Source of the DNA: Acidimicrobiia bacterium
GTDB lineage: Bacteria; Actinomycetota; Acidimicrobiia; Acidimicrobiales; Bin134
Assembly: GCA_022822905.1 (NCBI GenBank)
Contig: JAJDYE010000027.1
Location: forward strand, 1-64,000
Length of the DNA stretch: 64,000 nucleotides
Direction of reading: 5' to 3'
A program made the translations under genes and the position numbers. The notes under the pieces are model-generated. The model did no database searches. It saw nothing but the letters and a program-made list of their open reading frames with translations, and was not told the origin of the DNA. Below, piece by piece: positions 18,815 to 29,462 of the stretch. Numbering within the stretch: the first letter of the stretch is position 1; each line of letters opens with the position of its first letter.

Positions 18815-20794
18815 TCAGAGCTCCCGGCCTACTCGGGCGCCGGCGTGGATGGCGGCCATGATGCTGTTGGTGCCGTTGACGTCGCCCACCAGGTGCATGT
18901 TGAAGCGGGGTGTGCCGGATCGCTCTTTCATTTCGGAGCGCAGGTGATCGGCCAGCTCGTTGTTGCAGTCGTGGTAGCTCACGATCACCACAGTGTCGGC
19001 GTCAAAGCTCCGTTCGGTGTAGGTGCCCAGGTCGCGGGCGACAACAGCGTCGGAGGTGATCTCACGGAGCGCCACTGCGGGGGTGAAGGAGAACGGTCCG
19101 CTGAACAGCCGCTCTCGGCTGGCCTCCACGGTGGCGGCAGGGTACAGGATGGTGGCCCCCAGCTGCTCGTGGCGGCTGAGAAAGGTGACCCCGGCGCCCG
19201 CGGCCATCAGGGCATCGCACACCGATATGGCCTCGAACGTGCCGGTGTCGTCGTACACCACTGCCCTTTGGCCGATATCAGCTCGGCCGCCGAAGCCCAG
19301 CACTTCCCAACTTGTGTAAACGTGGGGCAGGTCGGCGCCGGGGACCGATGTTGATGGCGCGGAGATCTGGAAGCCCCGGCGGGGGGTGGTGCCGGTGGCA
19401 ATAAGCAGCTCATCGGGCCGCTCCTCTGCCACCACGTCGGGGTCGACGGGGGAGCGGAGCTTCACGGTCACGCCGAGGCGGTCGAGTTCGTCGGCCAAGA
19501 AGGCGGTGATCGCCCCCAGGTCGGACCGGGGTGGGGCTGAGGCCGCCATGCGCACCTGGCCGCCTAGTTCGCCGGTCATCTCGTAGAGGATCACATCGTG
19601 GCCTCTCAGGGCCGCAGTGCGGGCTGCCTCCAGGCCAGCGGGACCGCCCCCGGCCACGAGCACCCGCTTGGGCTCGGCCACCCGGTCGAGCGGCTCGAAT
19701 GGCACCTTGGTCTCCTGGCCGGCCGCGGTGTTGACCACACAGCGCATCTTTCCGGCCACCATGAAGCGGGCCACGCAGCCCACCGAGGTGCCGATGCAGG
19801 GGCGGATCTCGCTTTCCCGGCCGTCGCGGGCCTTGGCCACCAGCTCGGGGTCGGCGATCATCCCCCGCACGATGGACACCAGATCGGCCACACCGCTCTT
19901 GATCAGGTGTTCGGCGTGGTCGAGGGTGGCGATGCGGCCGGTGACGATGGTGGGAACATCCACCGCTTTGGTGACCACCTCGCTGGTGGGCACCTCGTAG
20001 CCCAGCCCCTCGTCCAGCGTGGACAGCAGCCGGTGGAATCGCCAGTACGACGACAGCGACACATCGAGAAAGTCGATGTCGGGCTCCACCAGTTTGGCGA
20101 TGGCGGCGGCTTCTTCGGGCTCGACGCCGCCTTCGATTTGGTCGTCGGCGGAGATGCGGATTCCGACGGGGAAGCCAGGGCTTGTCTCGGTTCGGATGGC
20201 AGCCAGGATCTCCCGCAGGAACCGGGTGCGGTTCTCCAGGCTGCCGCCGTATTTGTCGTCCCGGAGGTTGGTGGCAGGGGAGAGGAACTGGCCGATTAGG
20301 TAGCCGTGGGCGCCATGGAGCTCCACCCCGTCGAGCCCGCCCTGTTCGCACCGACGGGCCGCGGTGGCGAACGCCTCCACCAACTCGTCGATCATGGCCT
20401 GGGTCAGCTCCTGGGGGACCACTCCCACCATCGGGCTGGGGATGGCGCTGGGGGCCAAGGGCTGCTGGAAGTTCTGAAGCGACCGCTGCTCGATCGCCGC
20501 GCCCCCGTGCCAAAGCTGCTGGAACACCTTCCCGCCGGCGGCGTGCAGGCGGGTGGCCATCTCGTCGTAGAACGGGAGCACCCGGTCGGTGAACACCGGG
20601 ATGTCGGTGGGCGATGAGGGATGGACCCCGGCGATCTGGAGAACGGTGAGCGCCGCGCCGCCTTTGGCCCGGGCCTCGTGGTAGGCAATCAGGTCTTCGC
20701 CCACCGCGCCGGTGCTGTGGGCGGCCCGGACGATTCGGTTGGGCAGCGTGCAGCCGCCGATGTCGAGCGGCTGGAACACGTTGGGGTAGGGCAT
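18815..20794 (-). CDS. Old yellow enzyme / 2,4-dienoyl-CoA reductase-type oxidoreductase
   Basis: A 659-residue protein. Residues 1-330 form an FMN-binding TIM barrel (LPNRIVRAAHSTG, ELHGAHGYLIGQFLSPATN). Residues 333-352 form the iron-sulfur site, and from about 375 comes a Rossmann FAD/NAD(P) domain (VLVAGGGPAGLEAARTAA). The cluster-binding Cys set is C333, C340 and C352, with T336 where the family normally has a fourth Cys. It may reduce an enoyl or enone substrate. The ATG at 20794 starts the conserved barrel; an earlier in-frame start is less likely. It is flanked by uvrB and uvrA but is on the opposite strand. Confidence 0.87.
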   Translation of the reverse strand: MPYPNVFQPLDIGGCTLPNRIVRAAHSTGAVGEDLIAYHEARAKGGAALTVLQIAGVHPSSPTDIPVFTDRVLPFYDEMATRLHAAGGKVFQQLWHGGAAIEQRSLQNFQQPLAPSAIPSPMVGVVPQELTQAMIDELVEAFATAARRCEQGGLDGVELHGAHGYLIGQFLSPATNLRDDKYGGSLENRTRFLREILAAIRTETSPGFPVGIRISADDQIEGGVEPEEAAAIAKLVEPDIDFLDVSLSSYWRFHRLLSTLDEGLGYEVPTSEVVTKAVDVPTIVTGRIATLDHAEHLIKSGVADLVSIVRGMIADPELVAKARDGRESEIRPCIGTSVGCVARFMVAGKMRCVVNTAAGQETKVPFEPLDRVAEPKRVLVAGGGPAGLEAARTAALRGHDVILYEMTGELGGQVRMAASAPPRSDLGAITAFLADELDRLGVTVKLRSPVDPDVVAEERPDELLIATGTTPRRGFQISAPSTSVPGADLPHVYTSWEVLGFGGRADIGQRAVVYDDTGTFEAISVCDALMAAGAGVTFLSRHEQLGATILYPAATVEASRERLFSGPFSFTPAVALREITSDAVVARDLGTYTERSFDADTVVIVSYHDCNNELADHLRSEMKERSGTPRFNMHLVGDVNGTNSIMAAIHAGARVGREL

Positions 20795-20862
20795 GGGGCT
20801 ATTCGGGTCCCTTTTCTCCGACTCTTTCCATCTCTCCTGTCTCAATTGTCAGCGCGGGCCGA

Positions 20863-20868
20863 TAAGTT
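20863..20868 (+). promoter_or_regulatory. Leaderless-type -10 box of uvrA
   Basis: TAAGTT, 6 nt before GTG 20875. Confidence 0.45.
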
Positions 20869-20874
20869 CACTGC

Positions 20875-23733
<2,859 letters not shown>

Positions 23734-23813
23734 CCCGACCTCGACAAGCTGCGAGTGATCGTTGATCCAGTTTGAGTGCGGTCCCGCACGCGTGCCCTTG
23801 AGCTTCCTCAATT

Positions 23814-25007
23814 TCAGTTCAGAAGGACGGAATTTCGTTGGACTGGACGATATGTATCCACCCCGGAGTCGGGGAAGGGGTCGGGAGGGGGATCGACGTT
23901 GCGACGTCCGCTGTCAGGTTCGCAAGTGACTTCCCAGCCGTCGTCATGGATGCTGTGATGGCACTTGTTGCACACCAACACGAGATTGGCGAAGTCGGTG
24001 GGCCCGCCGTTCCTCCAGAATTGGACGTGGTGGGCGAAGCACCGGTGAGCGCTGGCGCCGCAACCGATGCACTCCTTGTCCCGGTAAATCAAGGCCGCCC
24101 TCTGAGCATCAGAGGCAGTGCGCCGCTTGCGGCCCAGGTTCATCTCCTGGGTAGCGGCCCGGAACACACCCGGCAGAAGGTCGGCATCGCAGGCCAGTCG
24201 GATGAGCTCTGCTATCGGGATCGGGCTACCGTCGGCCAGGCGGGCGTTGACCAGTTCTTGGTTGACCACGTCGTAGTCGGCCACCACCATCAACGCGATG
24301 CCCTTGGCCTTGCCCTTTCCCGGTTCAAGGATCAGTTCAGCCAGGGCGTCAGCCATTCGCTGCTGGGGAGTGCGCCTGCACTTCGGATCCTCGGCATTCC
24401 ACAACTCCCGCTCTTTGGCTGCCAGCACCGTGTCGATGTGAGCGCCGGTCGTGGGATCAAACTCCCCTGACAGCACAAACATCCCGGTTTCACGGCTCAC
24501 AAACGCCCTCGCAGAGCGGTTCTCACGCTGGCGGTCAAATATCGACTGACCATCGTCGTCGGACATCTCCTGCTGATGGCTTCGTAGCGTCTTGGCGAAC
24601 TTGTCGTAGTTCTCCCGCTGAGCGGCCTCGGCCAGCACTGATTCGTCGATCGGCCCTTCAGAAGCCGCCCGAGCAATCAATCGGGCATGGCCCGCCGGAA
24701 TCTCTCCGGCCTCCAACCCCGCCGAGGTAACCGGCAGCTCGGCCAATTGGGCTGAAGACTTCACATCCCGAGCAGCGTCCCTGCGAGAAGATTGCAGCTC
24801 TTCACGCAAAACCCGCTCGACTGCTTGCACGCCGTGCTGGTCCCGCTCCGCATTGACAAGGCGTGCCTTCCATCCAGCCAAGCAGGCTTCAGCCCGCCCC
24901 ACCGAAACCAATGCAGCCCGCCGCTCAGCCCCCGACATCTCTGCCGGGTCTGTCTCGGGCACCTCCAAAGTGACCTCAAACTCCCTGGTCACAGGCTCAT
25001 AATCCAT
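23814..25007 (-). CDS. DUF222 / HNH endonuclease domain protein
   Basis: A 397-residue protein of the DUF222-HNH family common in actinobacteria (13E12-repeat-like). The N-terminal helical part contains the DUF222 region; the C-terminus has the HNH nuclease motif with two zinc-type CxxC pairs (CIGCGA, CNKC) around AHHVQFWRNGGPTDFANLVLVC and HHSIHDDGWEV. The family is often multi-copy and mobile-element-like, but its role is not established. It converges with uvrA. A -10-like hexamer ends 6 nt before its ATG. Confidence 0.88.
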   Translation of the reverse strand: MDYEPVTREFEVTLEVPETDPAEMSGAERRAALVSVGRAEACLAGWKARLVNAERDQHGVQAVERVLREELQSSRRDAARDVKSSAQLAELPVTSAGLEAGEIPAGHARLIARAASEGPIDESVLAEAAQRENYDKFAKTLRSHQQEMSDDDGQSIFDRQRENRSARAFVSRETGMFVLSGEFDPTTGAHIDTVLAAKERELWNAEDPKCRRTPQQRMADALAELILEPGKGKAKGIALMVVADYDVVNQELVNARLADGSPIPIAELIRLACDADLLPGVFRAATQEMNLGRKRRTASDAQRAALIYRDKECIGCGASAHRCFAHHVQFWRNGGPTDFANLVLVCNKCHHSIHDDGWEVTCEPDSGRRNVDPPPDPFPDSGVDTYRPVQRNSVLLN

Positions 25008-25013
25008 GACTGG

Positions 25014-25019
25014 ACTATA
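25014..25019 (-). promoter_or_regulatory. Leaderless-type -10 box of the HNH gene
   Basis: TATAGT on the minus strand, 6 nt before ATG 25007. Confidence 0.5.
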
Positions 25020-25122
25020 CCCACCACCTGTGACAGTTGGTTTTGCAGCACCTACACTTGCCCGGCAGCATGACTACTCGTCGCCATTGCAATCAGCCCA
25101 CAGCGTCGCAAGCCACAAGCAG

Positions 25123-27951
25123 ATGAACGCGTCGGCCGAATACCTCAACCCCGAGGCTCGGGCTCGGATTGAGATCGACCAGCAGTTGGCCGCGTGTGGG
25201 TGGGTGGTGCAGGACTACCAGCACGCTGCCGTGGCCGCTGCCAGGGGAGTGGCAGTGCGGGAGGTTCCCACAGAGGCGGGCCCGGCCGACTATGTGCTGT
25301 ATGTCGATTCCCGGGCGGTGGGGGTAATCGAGGCCAAGAAGGAAGACATCACGCTTACCGGGGTGGAGCCTCAGACCCGCAAGTACCAGGCCGCATATCC
25401 CGAGCAACTGCCCGCCTTCCTCGTGGACGGCTCTCTGCCGTTCGGCTATGAGGCAACCGGCACGGTTACCCGCTTCACCTGCGGACTCGATCCGACCCCG
25501 ACTTCTCGTCCCGTGTTCGCCTTCCACCGCCCCGAAACGCTGGCCCGCTGGCGGGACAACTATGGGGAATTCGAAGGCAGCGCCACTCTGCGCTCCGGCT
25601 TCAACGAGCTGCCCGATCTGGGCACCGATCCGCCCGGGCTGTGGCCGGCCCAGGCCGAGGCCATCCGCAACCTGGAGGCGTCGTTCAAAGCGAACCGCAC
25701 CAAGGCGCTGATTCAGATGGCCACCGGTTCCGGCAAGACGTTCACCGCCGTCAACGCCAGCTATCGCCTGCTGCGCCACGCCCGAGCCAACCGCATCTTG
25801 TTCCTGGTTGATCGGGCCAACCTGGGCCGTCAAGCAGTCCGGGAGTTCGAGGGCTTCGAGGTACCCGGCGACCGACGCAAGTTCACCGAGTTGTACAACG
25901 TCCGCCGCCTCACCTCTTCCCAGCTGGATATGGCTAATGAGGCCGCCGCCAAAGTCCACGTAAGCACCATCCAGCGCCTCTACTCCGTCCTGCGGGGCGA
26001 GGAGCTCGACGACGACCTTGATGAGTATTCAGTCTTCGAAATCCCTCTCGAACAGCCGGTTGAGGTGGCCTACAACCCGAAAGTGCCGATTGAGTCGTAC
26101 GACCTGATCATCATCGACGAGTGCCACCGCTCGATCTACGGTGTGTGGCGCCAGGTGCTGGAGTACTTCGACGCCTTCCTGGTCGGCCTCACCGCCACGC
26201 CCGGCATCCAGACGATGGCTTTCTTCAACCAGAACCTGGTGATGGAGTACGGCCACACCCAAGCGGTGGCCGACCGGGTGAATGTGGACTTCGACATATT
26301 CCGCATCCGCACCGAGATCACCGAGACCGGCGGCACCGTCCCCGCGGGCTTCGTCACCGAGTTCCGCGACCGGGAGACTCGCAGCACCCGCCTCGAACAG
26401 GCCGACGCCGACATCCCCTACGACCCCGCCGAACTTGATCGCCGGGTAGTTGCCCCCGATCAGATCCGCACCATCTTGCGCACCTTCCGCGATTCCCTGC
26501 CCGAAATGTTCGAAGACCGGGAACGAGACGACGACGGCCTCCTGGTCAACATCCCCAAGACTCTGATCTTCGCCAAAGACGACAGCCACGCCGACGACAT
26601 CGTGCAGATCGTGCGAGAGGAGTTCGGCCTCGGCAACCAAGGGGCCGTGAAGATAACCTACCGCTCCGGCCAGTCGGGAGAGAGCGCCGAGCAACTGCTC
26701 CAGAAGTTCCGCACCGACTATCCCACTCGCATCGCAGTGACCGTGGACATGATCGCCACCGGCACCGACGTGAAGCCCATCGAGTGCGTGGTGTTCATGC
26801 GCATGGTGAGAAGCCGCAACTTCTTCGAGCAGATGAAGGGCCGAGGCGTGCGAGTGATCGACAGCGACCACCTGCGCAGGGTCACCCCCGACGCCCAAGC
26901 CAAGGACCGCTTCGTGATCGTGGATGCGGTAGGGGTAACCGAAGCCAACCTCCACGACACAGTCCCGCTGGAGCGCCAGCGCCACGTGAGCTTCGACAAG
27001 TTGCTCAACCAGATCGGCCTCGGTTCAAGAGACCCCGACGTGGTGTCTTCGGTGGCCTCACGCCTAGCTCGCCTCAACCGCCGGATCACCGCAGAAGACC
27101 GGACCGAGGTGGAGGCCTCCGCAGGGGTCGAGTTGACCGAACTGGTCCGCCATATCACCGATGCTCTTGACCCCGACCGCCAGCACGAAGCAGCCGCAGC
27201 CGAGGCTGGCACCGACGACCCGACCCCCGAGCAAGTGGCCGCGGCCACCCAACGGTTGATTGCCGAGGCAGTCCAACCCCTAGCTGGCAACTCCGAACTT
27301 CGGGAGAAGCTGGTAGACATCCGCCGCAGCTACGAGCAGGTGATCGACACTGCCTCTGCCGACCAGGTGATCTCCGGCGAGTTCTCCATCGATGCCGCCG
27401 ACCGCGCCCGCACCCAAGTTGAGTCGTGGAAGCAGTTCATCGAAGACCACAAAGACGAAATCACGGCATTGGAGGTCCTCTACCACCAACCCCACGGCCG
27501 CGGCCTCACCTACAACGACATCAAGGAGCTCGTCAACGCCATCGGCCGCCCACCCCACCGCTGGACCCCCGACATCCTCTGGCAAGCCTACGAAACCCTC
27601 GACAAGTCCAAAGTCCGAGGCTCTGGCCACCGGGTAAGCACCGACCTCGTGAGCCTGGTCCGCTACACCCTCGGGGACGCCGACGAGCTAGTGGCCTACC
27701 CCGACCTGGTGAACGAGCGCTTCGAGATCTGGCTAAGCCAACAGCAGGGCGCTGGCTCCGAATTCACCGATGACCAACTCGCCTATCTCGATCTCATCAA
27801 AGATCGAATCGCCTCCAGCCTCAGTATCGCCCCCGCCGACCTCCAACATCCACCATTCAGTGCTCACGGGGGCCTTGGAAAGGCCCGCCAGCTCTTTGGG
27901 AACGATCTGAACACGCTGCTGGACGATCTGACCGGAGCCCTAGCCGCATGA
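25123..27951 (+). CDS. hsdR: Type I restriction enzyme, R subunit
   Basis: A 942-residue motor/nuclease subunit. The N-terminal nuclease has PADYVLYVD...VGVIEAKKE, the D...ExK catalytic pattern. The SF2 translocase follows with Walker A MATGSGKTFTAV, DECH box IIIDECHRSIYG, motif III GLTATP and motif VI QMKGRGVRVID. It cuts DNA far from unmethylated target sites in complex with HsdS and HsdM. The ATG at 25123 begins the conserved EYLNPEARARIEIDQQL segment; a candidate -10 TACACT lies at 25050-25055. Its stop overlaps hsdS by 4 nt. The methyltransferase gene is not adjacent but lies 5 kb beyond hsdS. Confidence 0.95.
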   Translation: MNASAEYLNPEARARIEIDQQLAACGWVVQDYQHAAVAAARGVAVREVPTEAGPADYVLYVDSRAVGVIEAKKEDITLTGVEPQTRKYQAAYPEQLPAFLVDGSLPFGYEATGTVTRFTCGLDPTPTSRPVFAFHRPETLARWRDNYGEFEGSATLRSGFNELPDLGTDPPGLWPAQAEAIRNLEASFKANRTKALIQMATGSGKTFTAVNASYRLLRHARANRILFLVDRANLGRQAVREFEGFEVPGDRRKFTELYNVRRLTSSQLDMANEAAAKVHVSTIQRLYSVLRGEELDDDLDEYSVFEIPLEQPVEVAYNPKVPIESYDLIIIDECHRSIYGVWRQVLEYFDAFLVGLTATPGIQTMAFFNQNLVMEYGHTQAVADRVNVDFDIFRIRTEITETGGTVPAGFVTEFRDRETRSTRLEQADADIPYDPAELDRRVVAPDQIRTILRTFRDSLPEMFEDRERDDDGLLVNIPKTLIFAKDDSHADDIVQIVREEFGLGNQGAVKITYRSGQSGESAEQLLQKFRTDYPTRIAVTVDMIATGTDVKPIECVVFMRMVRSRNFFEQMKGRGVRVIDSDHLRRVTPDAQAKDRFVIVDAVGVTEANLHDTVPLERQRHVSFDKLLNQIGLGSRDPDVVSSVASRLARLNRRITAEDRTEVEASAGVELTELVRHITDALDPDRQHEAAAAEAGTDDPTPEQVAAATQRLIAEAVQPLAGNSELREKLVDIRRSYEQVIDTASADQVISGEFSIDAADRARTQVESWKQFIEDHKDEITALEVLYHQPHGRGLTYNDIKELVNAIGRPPHRWTPDILWQAYETLDKSKVRGSGHRVSTDLVSLVRYTLGDADELVAYPDLVNERFEIWLSQQQGAGSEFTDDQLAYLDLIKDRIASSLSIAPADLQHPPFSAHGGLGKARQLFGNDLNTLLDDLTGALAA

Positions 27952-29228
27952 CAGGAGATCTGCCCAAGGCCTGGATGCAGGTCCAACTTGGTGATGTTTG
28001 CCTACCTGTAAGCAAGGTCGACCCGCGACAACATCCTGATCAGGAATTCGAGTACATCGACATCGGTGGGGTCCCGCCAGGTGCTGGTCAAATCAGTGAG
28101 ACCAAGTTGTTGAAGGGCGATGACGCACCTTCGCGAGCCAGACAGCTCGTTCGCGCAGGAGATGTGGTCTTGTCAACGGTGAGGACTTATCAGCGCAAGA
28201 CTGCAATCGTTCCCCAGAGGCTTGACGGGGCAGTTGCCTCGACAGGCTTCTCTGTTTTGCGACCCCACCACGAGATCGTTCCAGAGTTCATTCTGTTTCA
28301 AGCCCTTAGCCACGAGTTCGTCATGCGGTTGAGTGCACAGCAAACAGGTACCAGCTATCCAGCAGTGCGAGACAGGGATGTCCGGGCCATGAGTATCCGA
28401 CTTCCTCCTCTTGACGAGCAGAAGCGGATTGTTACTACCATCGAAGAGCACTTCTCCCGCCTTGACGCCGTCGAAGCGATTCAGCACCGGATTGTCAATC
28501 AGATCGACGCTCTCCGGTCCTCACTCTTGACTGAGGCGTTTTGTTTGAATGGCGATCTCCCGTCTGGTTGGCAGCGCAGGTCCATAGGAGAAGTTGCAGA
28601 AGTCCAGCTTGGGCGCCAGCGCTCGCCTCAACATCACAATGGGCCTCAGATGCGTCCTTACCTCCGCTCGGCCAACGTGACGTGGGACGGCATTTCCCTT
28701 ACGGATGTCAAGGAGATGAACTTTGACGATGATGACTTTGAGGTCTACAGACTTGATCCGGGAGACCTGCTTCTAAACGAAGCATCGGGTAGTCCTGGCG
28801 AGGTTGGCAAGCCAGCAATCTGGGATGGACGGATCGAAAATTGCTGCTTCCAGAACACTCTCCTCAGAATCCGATCCGATGAGATCAATATCAGGTACTT
28901 GTATTGGTACTGCTACGCCTCGGCCCTGAGCGGTCGATTTGGCGATGCAGGCAGAGGAGTGAATATCCGTCACCTAGGCAAACGTGGACTATCCCAATTT
29001 CCAATTCCTATAGCGCCGAGTGACCAGCAAGGAGAGATCGCAGACCGGCTAGATCAGCAGTTTGAGCAGACAAGGCAACTTGAGAGGACAGCCGAGCTAG
29101 TTCTCGCTCGCGTAGCTGCACTCCGTCAGGCAGTTCTCTCTGACGCCTTCTCAGGCCGGCTCGTACCCCAAGTCCCCAACGACGAACCAGCCTCAGCCTT
29201 GTTGGAGCGCATCACGGACTCTCGGTAA
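27948..29228 (+). CDS. hsdS: Type I restriction enzyme, specificity subunit
   Basis: A 426-residue HsdS with the usual two target-recognition domains (about residues 8-150 and 200-365), each followed by a conserved helical spacer: LPPLDEQKRIVTTIEEHFSRLDA and the C-terminal PSDQQGEIADRLDQQFEQT. It determines the bipartite recognition site. The ATG overlaps the hsdR stop (ATGA). Base composition in the recognition domains is visibly lower in G+C than hsdR, as expected for frequently exchanged segments. Confidence 0.94.
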   Translation: MTGDLPKAWMQVQLGDVCLPVSKVDPRQHPDQEFEYIDIGGVPPGAGQISETKLLKGDDAPSRARQLVRAGDVVLSTVRTYQRKTAIVPQRLDGAVASTGFSVLRPHHEIVPEFILFQALSHEFVMRLSAQQTGTSYPAVRDRDVRAMSIRLPPLDEQKRIVTTIEEHFSRLDAVEAIQHRIVNQIDALRSSLLTEAFCLNGDLPSGWQRRSIGEVAEVQLGRQRSPQHHNGPQMRPYLRSANVTWDGISLTDVKEMNFDDDDFEVYRLDPGDLLLNEASGSPGEVGKPAIWDGRIENCCFQNTLLRIRSDEINIRYLYWYCYASALSGRFGDAGRGVNIRHLGKRGLSQFPIPIAPSDQQGEIADRLDQQFEQTRQLERTAELVLARVAALRQAVLSDAFSGRLVPQVPNDEPASALLERITDSR

Positions 29229-29381
29229 TCTGCCTCAATCAGCAGCAGCCGAGAATTCGCAATGGGTCATCGGTCTTGGGGGCCGGCTGCCAAGTAGCCC
29301 ACTGGCAGCTACGTCACAGGAGTCTGGCGGCGTTGGTTCCGGGGTGTGGGGGCAAGTCGGTTTACCGATTTTCCACTCCGC

Positions 29382-29405
29382 TAGGAAAAGCAGCCACTTT
29401 TCCTA
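29382..29405. terminator. Symmetric hairpin between hsdS and the ATPase gene
   Basis: TAGGAAAAG and CTTTTCCTA form a perfect 9-bp stem with a 6-nt loop. It lies between two convergent genes, so it may end transcription from both sides. A smaller TCGGT/ACCGA hairpin followed by TTTT is at 29357-29372. The 234-bp gap 29229-29462 holds no gene. Confidence 0.45.
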
Positions 29406-29462
29406 ACCTGTTGCCTGAATTGTTGGGGGCACATGTCAGCAGACTTGTCCTCGGCAAGACCT

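Noticed and set aside
23776..23789. GTGCGG-TC-CCGCAC hairpin between uvrA and the HNH gene as a terminator
   Set aside because: No T-tract follows on either side and the perfect stem leaves a 2-nt loop; only a weak 5-bp stem is realistic.
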